Assembly: GCA_002413265.1 (NCBI GenBank)
Contig: DHWR01000036.1
Location: 1 to 6,963, forward strand
Source of the DNA: Chloroflexi bacterium UBA5177
GTDB taxonomy: Bacteria; Chloroflexota; UBA5177
Length of the DNA stretch: 6,963 nt
Direction: 5' to 3'
In this document: positions 1 to 5,685 of the stretch, piece after piece
Layout: each line of letters opens with the position of its first letter
Position numbering within the stretch: the first letter of the stretch is position 1
The notes under the pieces: generated by a model
Database searches by the model: none
Told to the model about the DNA's origin: nothing
The model's input: only the letters and a program-made list of their open reading frames with translations
Made by a program: the position numbers and the translations under genes

Positions 1-635
1 TCGCCCTCGCACGGCCATTCCTTCAGCCCGTGCCGTCGGGCCGCCTCGCCCGCATTTGCCACGCCCCCGGCGACGAGCTTCGGGTCTTCCTCGTGGGCGG
101 ATGTGATCTTCCCCAATTGCCCGGCTCGCGTCAGGGCTTCCGCCATCAGCCGCTCGCTCCAGACGGGCTTGCCATCGTCGGAAAAGCCAACGGCACCTGA
201 CTCTGCAAGAGATGGCATATCGGTCAGTGTCTCGCCCCGCAGCCCTAGCGACACCGCGCCGAACTGAAGAACTCTAACCACGGCGGAGCGCTGCACCTCG
301 GCGTAGACCTTCTCCAATATCTCCGCCCGATCTACCGGTGGGTTGGTATTCGCCATGGCGCAGATCGTCGTGTATCCGCCTGCGGCGGCCGCTCTGGTGC
401 CGCTTGCGACCGTCTCCTTCTCGGGCTGACCGGGAAACCGAAGGTGCGTATGCAGGTCGACGAACCCTGGGCTGACGACCATGCCGGCCGCCTCGATGAC
501 CTCGGTTTCAGCTCGTACAGAGATGGCCGGCGCTATCAGCGCGACCTTGCCGTCCTCGATCAACAGATCGGCGACCCTGTCCATCTCAACTGAAGGATCG
601 ACGACTCGTCCACCTCGCAGCAGCAGTGGCTTCAT
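1..635 (-). CDS. pyrC: Dihydroorotase, class I (partial, 3' end outside window)
   Basis: Zinc amidohydrolase that interconverts N-carbamoyl-L-aspartate and L-dihydroorotate in cytoplasmic de novo pyrimidine synthesis. The 211 visible residues start at the ATG whose complement is 633..635. They show the small N-terminal beta domain (LLLRGGRVVDP, residues 4-14), then DLHTHLRFPG (60-69) with zinc ligands H62 and H64 and substrate-binding R66. These are followed by KE at 73-74, GGYTT (86-90), MANTNPP (94-100), the class I signature FSDDG (151-155) and SAHEED (179-184), where H181 is a zinc ligand. Family members are about 420-440 aa, so roughly half is present. Two consensus positions differ: LRFPG for LREPG and MANTNP for MPNTNP. 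No clear ribosome site precedes the ATG. The gene lies 42 bases beyond a strong terminator, so it probably has its own unrecognised promoter or depends on read-through. A paralogue such as allantoinase or hydantoinase is less likely given FSDDG and HEED. Confidence 0.9.
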   Translation of the reverse strand, partial: MKPLLLRGGRVVDPSVEMDRVADLLIEDGKVALIAPAISVRAETEVIEAAGMVVSPGFVDLHTHLRFPGQPEKETVASGTRAAAAGGYTTICAMANTNPPVDRAEILEKVYAEVQRSAVVRVLQFGAVSLGLRGETLTDMPSLAESGAVGFSDDGKPVWSERLMAEALTRAGQLGKITSAHEEDPKLVAGGVANAGEAARRHGLKEWPCEG

Positions 636-676
636 GGAGCTGCACACAACCCGAGATTACGGGGCGCTACTCCCAG

Positions 677-712
677 TAATAAAAAAGAGGAGAGAAGCAA
701 GCTTCTCTCCTC
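677..712 (-). terminator. Rho-independent terminator of the bL37-like gene
   Basis: A perfect inverted repeat, GAGGAGAGAAGC at 687..698 and GCTTCTCTCCTC at 701..712, forms an 11-12 bp stem with a very short loop. Read on the minus strand it is followed at once by six T and then ATTA (681..677). It begins 16 bases after the stop codon of the 27-aa gene at 729..812, which is strong independent support that this tiny ORF is transcribed. On the plus strand there is no T-run after the stem, so the orientation is clear. Confidence 0.92.
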
Positions 713-728
713 ATCAACGCACAAAGGT

Positions 729-812
729 CTACTTTCCCGCGAGAGGTCGCTTCCCGTGGTTTGCCTTCTTCATCCGCAGCTTTTTGAGCTTTCGCCGCCG
801 AGTGCTCGCCAT
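729..812 (-). CDS. 27-aa basic protein resembling ribosomal protein bL37
   Basis: A short ORF running from ATG to TAG. The product is 27 residues, about half of them Lys or Arg, with no acidic residue. It starts MASTRRRKLKKLRMKK and continues ANHGKRP (residues 17-23), ending LAGK. A Shine-Dalgarno GGAG (complement of 820..823) sits 7 bases before the ATG, and a rho-independent terminator follows 16 bases after the stop, so the gene is well framed. From memory, the small mycobacterial large-subunit protein bL37 (about 24 aa) has the same plan: a basic N-terminal stretch, then ANHGKRP near the C-terminus. I infer a ribosome-associated, rRNA-binding role. The alternative is a general small basic RNA-binding protein of the bS22 (AURKAIP1/COX24) sort, but that family lacks the ANHGKRP core as I know it. 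It lies downstream of the zinc-ribbon gene on the same strand (126-base gap). Confidence 0.72.
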   Translation of the reverse strand: MASTRRRKLKKLRMKKANHGKRPLAGK

Positions 813-938
813 CGTCCATCTCCACTCTGGATGCTGTGCTTCGTCTTCGAGCCGGCCCCGGCCAGCAAAAAAGGGCTAACTCGTGCCGTCGGACACGCGT
901 CCTGCCCTGTCATGACATGGTATCACGCGCCGGGAGGA

Positions 939-1268
939 CTAGGCCCCGGGGCTCAGCTGCTCCCCCGAAGCACGTACCACGTCGAAGCAGGAGCTGCAGT
1001 AAACCGGCCGGTCATCACGAGGCATAAAAGGAACCTGCGTTTGCACGCCGCACCTGCTACATACCACGGGAAACAGCTCGCGACTCTTCCCGACTGGTGT
1101 GCCTCCGGCTTCTCGGGTCGCGCGGGCCCTCGCCCGGCACGATGGACACCGGCTCGGAGCGTTCATCAAGCCCTTCGAAGCGTAGAAAGCCTGCTCGCCT
1201 GAGCTCCACACAAAGGCCGCGCCGCAGTCACGACAGGTTAAGGTTTTGTCCTGGTAGACGCCGTCCAT
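939..1268 (-). CDS. Double zinc-ribbon protein (zf-trcl plus CxxC-CxxC domain)
   Basis: A 109-aa protein of unknown exact function, predicted to bind two zinc ions through four CxxC pairs. The first ribbon uses C12/C15 and C41/C44, with the hallmark QDKTLTCRDCG (6-16) and GEQAFYASKG (24-33) of the 'probable zinc-ribbon' family (zf-trcl, PF13451). The second uses C70/C73 and C91/C94 in VVCSRCG (68-74) and DRPVYCSSCF (86-95), preceded by QVPFMPR, matching the CxxC-x17-CxxC repeat family. These proteins are small and cytosolic, and a role in binding nucleic acid or protein partners is assumed, not shown. The ATG is well supported: GGAGG (complement of 1275..1279) sits 6 bases upstream, and a good promoter lies at 1324..1352. 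The length is typical for this two-domain arrangement. The linker (residues 45-67) is rich in Arg and Gly. Confidence 0.88.
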   Translation of the reverse strand: MDGVYQDKTLTCRDCGAAFVWSSGEQAFYASKGLMNAPSRCPSCRARARATREAGGTPVGKSRELFPVVCSRCGVQTQVPFMPRDDRPVYCSSCFDVVRASGEQLSPGA

Positions 1269-1322
1269 TCCTCTCCTCCGCGCCGGCCTGCCTTAGTCCG
1301 GCGTGCCCTCTCCGATGGCTGC

Positions 1323-1405
1323 CAGTATACCGCCGACTTGACAAGTTGGCAAGCCTTTTCATGGCGTCAGGACGGGAAATGCGACCGGTTCCGGCGGGTA
1401 TACTG
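1323..1405. repeat. Mirrored GTATAC element in the divergent intergenic region
   Basis: CAGTATACCGCC at 1323..1334 recurs in inverted orientation as GGCGGGTATACTG at 1393..1405, with one extra G. The left copy contains the -10 box of the minus-strand promoter. The right copy places a TATACT (1399..1404) facing the permease operon, in the right position to be its -10 box, although no good -35 lies 16-18 bases upstream. A TTGACA occurs at 1338..1343 on the plus strand but is too far away to pair with it. The mirrored copies could simply be two -10 regions, or a pair of sites for a shared regulator. Confidence 0.45.
1324..1352 (-). promoter_or_regulatory. Sigma-70 type promoter for the zinc-ribbon gene
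   Basis: On the minus strand, TTGCCA (complement of 1347..1352, 5 of 6 to the -35 consensus) is followed by a 17-base spacer and TATACT (complement of 1324..1329, 5 of 6 to the -10 consensus). Transcription would begin near 1317, giving a leader of about 50 bases before the strong ribosome site of the zinc-ribbon gene. This is the best canonical promoter I found in the window. Confidence 0.75.
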
Positions 1406-1461
1406 AGCCATCCGCCGCGCTAGAAACCGCGTGGCCATCGCTTTCGGCTAGGAACTGGCTT

Positions 1462-2409
1462 ATTTCTCCCGAATTTCAAGACTGGATCAGCATTTTTCTC
1501 GGCATTCTCGTCGAGGCGACGCCATTTCTCCTCCTCGGCGTTGTCGTGTCTGCATTTGTGCATGTTTTTGTAAGCGAGGACACCCTTCTTCGATTTGTGC
1601 CTAAGAACCCGCTGTTGTCGCTGCTACCGGCGCTCGGCGTGGGGATGCTGATGCCCGTCTGCGAATGTGGCAACGTAGCCGTTGCACGCCGCTTCCTGGC
1701 TAAAGGCGTCCCCGTCTCGACCTGCATCACTTTCCTCCTTGCATCTCCGATTCTCAATCCGGTTGCGCTATTCGCGACCGCCATCGCATTCCGTTATCAG
1801 CCGGAGGTGGTCTGGCTGCGCGGCGGAATCGCTTTCGTCGTCGCCGCCTCGGTGGGCCTCTTGATCGGCCACCTTGGCAGAGGAGAGCAGTTGCTAGCTC
1901 CAGCTCTAGCCGCTAATCGCGCGGAAAAAGGCAGGGCCCGCGAGCACCGCCATGCCCACGGTCACGACCACGAGCATGACCACGGAAGCTCCTTCCCGGA
2001 AAAGCTCAACAATGTTGCAGGCCAGGCCGGTACGGAATTCCTGAGCATGATGCAGGTGCTGCTGCTCGGTGCCGCCGTGGCCTCGGCGACGCAGGTGCTC
2101 GTACCCCGTACTTCCATCACCAGCATGGGCTCCGGCATTGTGTTTGCCATCCTCGCCATGATGAGCCTGGCCTTCGTGCTGTCGATCTGCTCGACCGTCG
2201 ATGCCTTCTTCGCCCTCTCTTACTCGAGCATCTTCCCGACGCCGGCGCTGGTGGCCTTTCTCGTCTTCGGACCCATGCTCGGAATGAAGACCACTGGCCT
2301 GATGTTGACGGCATTTCGACCGCGCGTCGTCCTGGCCATCGGAGCCATCACCCTCGAGCTGGTCTTCCTCTCGGCGCTGCTTCTGAACCTGAGAGGTGCA
2401 TTTCTGTGA
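1462..2409 (+). CDS. Permease, DUF318/YcgR-type integral membrane protein
   Basis: Polytopic membrane protein of the DUF318 permease family (relatives: B. subtilis YcgR, ArsP-type permeases). The substrate is not known. Visible hallmarks, numbered from the start at 1462, are a first helix IFLGILVEATPFLLLGVVV, MPVCECGNVAVARR (63-76) with its two cysteines, ASPILNP (94-100), CSTVDAFF (243-250) and FGPMLGMK (269-276). A cytoplasmic loop at 161-175 is His-rich (HRHAHGHDHEHDH), which suggests metal binding. The family's first helix is encoded from about 1480 onward, but this frame has no ATG, GTG or TTG from the stop at 1339 until GTG at 1546. I set the start at ATT 1462, with AGGA at 1450..1453 as ribosome site 8 bases before it. 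Starting at GTG 1546 would give 287 aa without most of helix 1 and has no ribosome site. The stop overlaps the next gene by 4 bases. Confidence 0.85.
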   Translation: MSPEFQDWISIFLGILVEATPFLLLGVVVSAFVHVFVSEDTLLRFVPKNPLLSLLPALGVGMLMPVCECGNVAVARRFLAKGVPVSTCITFLLASPILNPVALFATAIAFRYQPEVVWLRGGIAFVVAASVGLLIGHLGRGEQLLAPALAANRAEKGRAREHRHAHGHDHEHDHGSSFPEKLNNVAGQAGTEFLSMMQVLLLGAAVASATQVLVPRTSITSMGSGIVFAILAMMSLAFVLSICSTVDAFFALSYSSIFPTPALVAFLVFGPMLGMKTTGLMLTAFRPRVVLAIGAITLELVFLSALLLNLRGAFL

Positions 2410-3197
2410 CCATCCGCATCGAAAGGCTCCGTTTGAGAAGGGAACGGGCGCGCCTCGACATCGCCCGCTACGCTCCCTCGTTGCTCCTCGCAGGCTATGG
2501 CCTCTTCATCCTTTCGCTCTGTCTGCGCGGAAGCATGACGCTCTACATCAATCCCGCTTACGTCCTGCCCACCACCGCGGCCGGTGCCTTGCTGGTCCTC
2601 GTCGCCGTGGCCCGTCTGGCACGCAATCCTGTTTCCGTTTGCACTCACGGTGAAGAAGACTGCGGCTGCGAGACCGTCTCGCCGCGAGTCTGGCCATACG
2701 CGGCGCTGTCCATTCCACTGCTGCTCGCCGCTCTTTTCCCACCACAGAGCCTGGCCGCCTTTTCGGCGCGACAGCGCGGACCGCAGATCGCAGGCATGAC
2801 GTCCATTCAGGGCATCTCCACCGTGAAGCGAGTGAGCCTCTCTGTGGACACCAAGTCGTTCACGATGCAGGACTGGGTGGGCGCACTTTCAGCCGATCCC
2901 AATCCCAAGGACTACCTCGGAAAACCCGTTCTGATCTCCGGTCTTGTTCTGCACAGTCCGGCGAGCATGCCTCCCGGCTACATCATGGTGATGCGCTACC
3001 AGGTCACCTGCTGCATCGCCGATGCCCGTCCCGTCGGCTTGATCGTCAAAGACTCTTCACAGGGCGCGCTTAAAGACAACCAATGGGTGAGCGTATCGGG
3101 CGTGATGTCCGGGGCCAAATATCAGGGCGACAACATTACCGTGGTCACGCCGAAGGTCATCAAGCCGATCAAGTCGCAAGACCCCTACATGTACTGA
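2406..3197 (+). CDS. TIGR03943/DUF1980-type partner of the permease (YcgQ-like)
   Basis: A 263-aa membrane-anchored protein that normally travels with DUF318 permeases as a second subunit, as YcgQ does with YcgR in B. subtilis. There are membrane segments at about 24-42, 52-70 and 97-112. Between the second and third lies a Cys/His cluster (C79, H81, C86, C88). After residue 115 comes an extracytoplasmic soluble domain carrying the family signature VMRYQVTCCIADARPVGLIV (195-214), with paired C202-C203, and an OB-fold-like end (QWVSVSGV). The start is GTG at 2406, overlapping the permease stop as GTGA, with GAGAGG (2391..2396) 9 bases upstream, so the two are translationally coupled. The clustered Cys and His residues in both partners hint at a metal substrate or metal cofactor, but that is inference. 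No clear terminator follows; the 114 bases before the convergent methyltransferase gene show no convincing stem with a T-run. Confidence 0.88.
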   Translation: MTIRIERLRLRRERARLDIARYAPSLLLAGYGLFILSLCLRGSMTLYINPAYVLPTTAAGALLVLVAVARLARNPVSVCTHGEEDCGCETVSPRVWPYAALSIPLLLAALFPPQSLAAFSARQRGPQIAGMTSIQGISTVKRVSLSVDTKSFTMQDWVGALSADPNPKDYLGKPVLISGLVLHSPASMPPGYIMVMRYQVTCCIADARPVGLIVKDSSQGALKDNQWVSVSGVMSGAKYQGDNITVVTPKVIKPIKSQDPYMY

Positions 3198-3311
3198 TCT
3201 TGGGTATAGGCATTCTTTGATCGGTCAGCGAGGCGAGGATGATTGGGGGGCCTGGAACGCTGGCCTTTCCCGTGTCCTTTCTCCTCCGCCTGACATTGGC
3301 ACGGCCGATCC
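3198..3311. other. Convergent intergenic gap without clear terminator
   Basis: This short spacer separates the ends of the permease operon and the methyltransferase gene. The only pairing I see is GGCC either side of a 9-base loop around 3247..3266, too weak and without a T-run. Termination here may be Rho-dependent. Confidence 0.4.
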
Positions 3312-4193
3312 CTACTTGGTGGCCCAGAGGTAGGCGACCGCCTCCCGCAACACTCCGGCGCCTGCTTCGATGCGTGGGCGCATATAACCTTCAAACAGCT
3401 CCGCTTCCGGGAGGGTCAAGGTTTGGTCGATCGCCTCTCGCAACGTAGGAATGTCCGGGTTTCCGGACGAGTGGAGGACATGCTCCCAGCGCGAAGGCTT
3501 GTTTGGCTGGATGGTGACCCGATACTCGAGGTGAACTTCGCTGAAGCCGGCCTGCTCAGCATGCCTCACTAGGTCCCTCTCATCGAAGTGCAGCATGGGG
3601 TCCGCCTCGACAGGCTGGAGCCGCTCGTAGAGCGTCCGAAGCTTGGCGGCGGTCGATTCGATCGACTGCACGTCAATGCCGAGGTAGGTCCCCGCGAGCC
3701 AAGGCCAGCTGAAGCGATTGATCGGCTCAAAGATTGACACCCTCCCACCTCGTTTGAGGACGCGGTAAAATTCGCGAAAAGTCTCCTCCTTCTGAGGCAC
3801 ATAAATAAGAACCGATCGAGTCGTAACGACATCCACCGACGCTTCGGGAATACCCTTGAGGTCATCCGCCGACAGACACGCAAACCCAACGCGATCAAGT
3901 AAATTCATCTGTTCCGCAAGGAATCGGGCATGGTCTAGGAGAACCTGCGACAGATCGGCGAAGATGACCTTGCCTTCCGCCCCCACGAGTGGGAGTGCTC
4001 CGAATGCAATTAACCCGTCTCCAGCGCCGATATCAAGGAGCACGTCCCCCTTCTGAACGTCGGCGTTCGCCAGAACTCGATCGCGAACTGGAAACAGGTA
4101 CTCTTCGAAGGCCCGTTTTCGCTCAGGGTCGCCGGCAAAGCGCGTCTGCAAGAGCCAAGTACTCCACCGATCCTGAATCGAGCCCTGTGCCAT
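3312..4193 (-). CDS. Class I SAM-dependent methyltransferase, substrate unknown
   Basis: A 293-aa cytosolic protein with a Rossmann methyltransferase core. Motif I, LLDIGAGDG (52-60), binds S-adenosylmethionine. D80 in FADLS is the acidic residue expected to hold the ribose hydroxyls, and SADD (108-111) is at the adenine-binding position. DVVTTRSVLIYV (121-132) and the YRVLKRGGRVSIFEP stretch (143-157) form motifs IV-V of a methyltransf_11/UbiE-like fold. Residues 1-45 form a helical cap, and about 160-293 is a C-terminal extension I cannot assign. It may shape the substrate pocket, as in small-molecule methyltransferases. I cannot name the substrate; nothing next to it encodes an obvious pathway. 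The ATG is supported by GAGG (complement of 4202..4205) 8 bases upstream. It lies 118 bases downstream of the sigma factor gene on the same strand and probably has its own promoter near 4238..4275. Confidence 0.85.
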   Translation of the reverse strand: MAQGSIQDRWSTWLLQTRFAGDPERKRAFEEYLFPVRDRVLANADVQKGDVLLDIGAGDGLIAFGALPLVGAEGKVIFADLSQVLLDHARFLAEQMNLLDRVGFACLSADDLKGIPEASVDVVTTRSVLIYVPQKEETFREFYRVLKRGGRVSIFEPINRFSWPWLAGTYLGIDVQSIESTAAKLRTLYERLQPVEADPMLHFDERDLVRHAEQAGFSEVHLEYRVTIQPNKPSRWEHVLHSSGNPDIPTLREAIDQTLTLPEAELFEGYMRPRIEAGAGVLREAVAYLWATK

Positions 4194-4237
4194 CGAGAGT
4201 GCCTCGTTTCCCGAGCCGCCCTAACTTACCCGCCAAC

Positions 4238-4275
4238 ATTATCCGCATGGGCCGGGCTCCAGGGACTGACAGTCC
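4238..4275 (-). promoter_or_regulatory. Candidate promoter with operator-like palindrome for the methyltransferase
   Basis: GGACTG-A-CAGTCC (4263..4275) is a perfect 13-base interrupted palindrome. On the minus strand a good -10 box, GATAAT (complement of 4238..4243, 5 of 6), lies downstream. The expected -35 position has no TTGACA-like hexamer and overlaps the edge of the palindrome. A dyad at -35 with a poor -35 box fits activation or repression by a dimeric regulator. The same dyad makes only a 5-bp hairpin with no T-run, so it is a poor terminator for the sigma gene. Confidence 0.45.
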
Positions 4276-4311
4276 GGATACTGCTGACCGATTGGTAGCT
4301 CGAATTCGCTC

Positions 4312-5388
4312 CTAGTGGTAGACCAGCAGCCTGGACGCAGGCTCCGGGTCTCGCAGCTTCTTGAGCGCCCGTGCCTCCAGCTGACGCACCCGTTCCCTGG
4401 TCAATCCGACGATTCGTCCCACCTCGTCGAGCGTGTGCGGCCGCTCGATGTCGCCAAGCCCAAACCGCAGAGCCAGGATCTCTTTCTCTCTCGGCTGTAG
4501 GGTATCGAGAACCGACAGGATGTCGGCCTTCATGACGCGCTCGGCCACCGTTTCCTCGGGCAGCATCGCCAGTCGGTCCTCCACAAATCCTGCAAGCTCT
4601 TCGTTGCCTTCGCCGACCGGCCGGTATATGGAGAGCGGCTCAGGAAGAGCATTCAGCAACCGCTGCAGATCCTCGACCTTCAGGCCCATCGCCTCCGCGA
4701 CCTCCGACTGCTCGGGCGCGCGACCTAACTTCCGGGACAGCGTTTCCCAGCAGTTGTTCATCTCGCGCACTCGGTCCTGGATGTGAACCGGAAGCCTGAT
4801 GGTTCGAGCCTTATCGGCAATAGCTCTGGTAACCGCCTGCCTGATCCACCACGTGGCGTAAGTAGAGAAGCGGAACCCACGGCGCCAATCGTACTTCTGC
4901 ACCGCGCGCATCAAGCCGAAGTTGCCCTCCTGGATGAGATCGAGCAGCGGCAAGCCTCGGTTCAGATAGCGCTTCGCCACATGAACCACCAGCCTGAGAT
5001 TGGCCTGAATGAGCCGCTGCACCGCCGCGTCGTCGCTCTCTTCGGCCTTCTTGGCGAGCTCTACCTCTTCCGCGGCTGTGAGCAAAGGCGTCCGCGCTAT
5101 CTCCCGTAGATACTGGCGAACGGCGTCACTGGCGGCGTGGTCCGATGCCGCGCCGCTGTCATTCCAACCTGCCGCCAGATCTTGCTCCTCCTGGTCGTCC
5201 GTCTCGTTGGTATCTTCATCCTTTACGTCGACGCCCTCGGCGATCAGCCGGCGTGTGAGGTCCTCCATAAGCTCAACATCGCTCGCGGCACTTGGCGCCA
5301 GGGCGATAATGTCGGCCCGGCTAAGCGATCCCTGCTCCTCGGCTTGCTCAACCAGCCGCTCGATTACGCCTCCGACCGTCGTCTGCAT
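4312..5388 (-). CDS. rpoD: Primary RNA polymerase sigma factor (RpoD/SigA)
   Basis: Group 1 sigma-70 factor that directs RNA polymerase to housekeeping promoters. The 358 aa carry all the regions: a region 1.1-like helical N-terminus (1-52), an acidic linker rich in Asp, Glu and Gln (53-70), and region 1.2 ([17 protein letters not shown], 88-104). Regions 2.1-2.4 span 122-195, with [32 protein letters not shown] and the -10 recognition stretch [17 protein letters not shown] (174-190). Region 3 is about 200-275 and region 4 about 288-346, with the -35 helix-turn-helix [20 protein letters not shown] (319-338). The start is the ATG complementary to 5386..5388, because GGGGG (complement of 5394..5398) sits 5 bases before it and family similarity begins there. 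The frame stays open 103 codons further upstream (to 5697), but that part is low-complexity, Arg-rich and overlaps the divergent gene. The region 1.1 domain and near-perfect region 2 argue for the essential factor, not an alternative one. Confidence 0.95.
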   Translation of the reverse strand: MQTTVGGVIERLVEQAEEQGSLSRADIIALAPSAASDVELMEDLTRRLIAEGVDVKDEDTNETDDQEEQDLAAGWNDSGAASDHAASDAVRQYLREIARTPLLTAAEEVELAKKAEESDDAAVQRLIQANLRLVVHVAKRYLNRGLPLLDLIQEGNFGLMRAVQKYDWRRGFRFSTYATWWIRQAVTRAIADKARTIRLPVHIQDRVREMNNCWETLSRKLGRAPEQSEVAEAMGLKVEDLQRLLNALPEPLSIYRPVGEGNEELAGFVEDRLAMLPEETVAERVMKADILSVLDTLQPREKEILALRFGLGDIERPHTLDEVGRIVGLTRERVRQLEARALKKLRDPEPASRLLVYH

Positions 5389-5393
5389 GTAAT

Positions 5394-5398
5394 CCCCC
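5394..5398 (-). promoter_or_regulatory. Ribosome binding site fixing the sigma factor start
   Basis: On the minus strand GGGGG is followed by ATTAC and then the ATG at 5388. The 5-base spacing and the G-rich core select this start over in-frame ATGs further upstream (complement of 5577 and 5697), neither of which has a ribosome site at a usable distance. Confidence 0.6.
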
Positions 5399-5407
5399 AG
5401 CGGTGTC

Positions 5408-5430
5408 GCGGCGCCCCTGGCGGGCGCCGC
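5408..5430. promoter_or_regulatory. GC-only hairpin in the sigma factor 5' leader
   Basis: GCGGCGCC (5408..5415) and GGCGCCGC (5423..5430) are perfect complements around a 7-base loop, an all-GC stem of 8 bp. It ends 10 bases before the ribosome site of the sigma gene on the minus strand. It could restrict ribosome access or stabilise the leader RNA. There is no T-run on either side, so it is not an intrinsic terminator. High local GC raises the chance of accidental stems. Confidence 0.5.
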
Positions 5431-5582
5431 CGGTAACCGCTTGTTCACTTGTAACACCGGCGCGCAAGATGCATGCCATTCCACCAGTCTTGAGCTGGCA
5501 GGCCCCGTACGGGAAGCGGCCGGAAGCTCGAAGCGCCGAACGCGCCGGCTCTGACGGAGCTCCAGCCCGATCGTCATGCGAG

Positions 5583-5620
5583 AAGGCCGCCTGTCCTCCT
5601 CCAGGACAAAGGGCGGCCTT
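5583..5620. terminator. Terminator-like two-part hairpin in the divergent region
   Basis: The outer stem AAGGCCGCC (5583..5591) with GGCGGCCTT (5612..5620) is perfect over 9 bp. Stacked directly inside it is TGTCCT (5592..5597) with AGGACA (5603..5608), leaving a CCTCC loop and an AAG bulge on one side. An A-flanked, GC-rich stem with T residues after it is the usual form of an intrinsic terminator. The T-run is short, though: three on the plus strand and two plus a later one on the minus strand. On the minus strand the loop reads GGAGG, a Shine-Dalgarno-like sequence. No gene ends here, so an attenuator or leader element for one of the divergent genes is possible. Confidence 0.5.
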
Positions 5621-5680
5621 TCGACGTTCCGAGAGTCGGTTACCATCGGGTGCGTCGGTGTTTGCCGAACTTCCACAAAT

Positions 5681-5685
5681 GGGAG
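5681..5685 (+). promoter_or_regulatory. Ribosome binding site fixing the hydrolase start
   Basis: GGGAG is followed by five bases and then ATG at 5691. The upstream in-frame ATG at 5679 overlaps this site and has no purine-rich stretch in front of it, so the downstream ATG is the better start. Confidence 0.6.

Noticed and set aside
908..917. Palindrome TGTCATGACA between the zinc-ribbon and bL37-like genes, with a TG-A-TACCAT extended -10-like sequence (complement of 917..925)
   Set aside because: A 10-base palindrome is expected by chance in a window this size, and no -35 accompanies the weak -10, so an internal promoter is possible but not supported.
481..1423. Several plus-strand open frames (481..879, 756..1202, 1097..1423)
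   Set aside because: They lie opposite the dihydroorotase, bL37-like and zinc-ribbon genes, have Ser/Arg/Pro-rich composition and no recognisable domain, so they are antisense shadows of real genes.
1431..1451. A possible six-residue leader peptide (GTG to TAG) before the permease
   Set aside because: There is no ribosome site before the GTG and no run of a regulatory amino acid. Its stop only happens to overlap the AGGA used for the proposed start.
5583..5660. A tRNA or T-box riboswitch in the sigma/hydrolase divergent region
   Set aside because: The hairpin was examined for a cloverleaf and for the T-box antiterminator sequence. There is no T-loop GTTCRA motif with matching acceptor stem and no TGGNACCGCG-like sequence.
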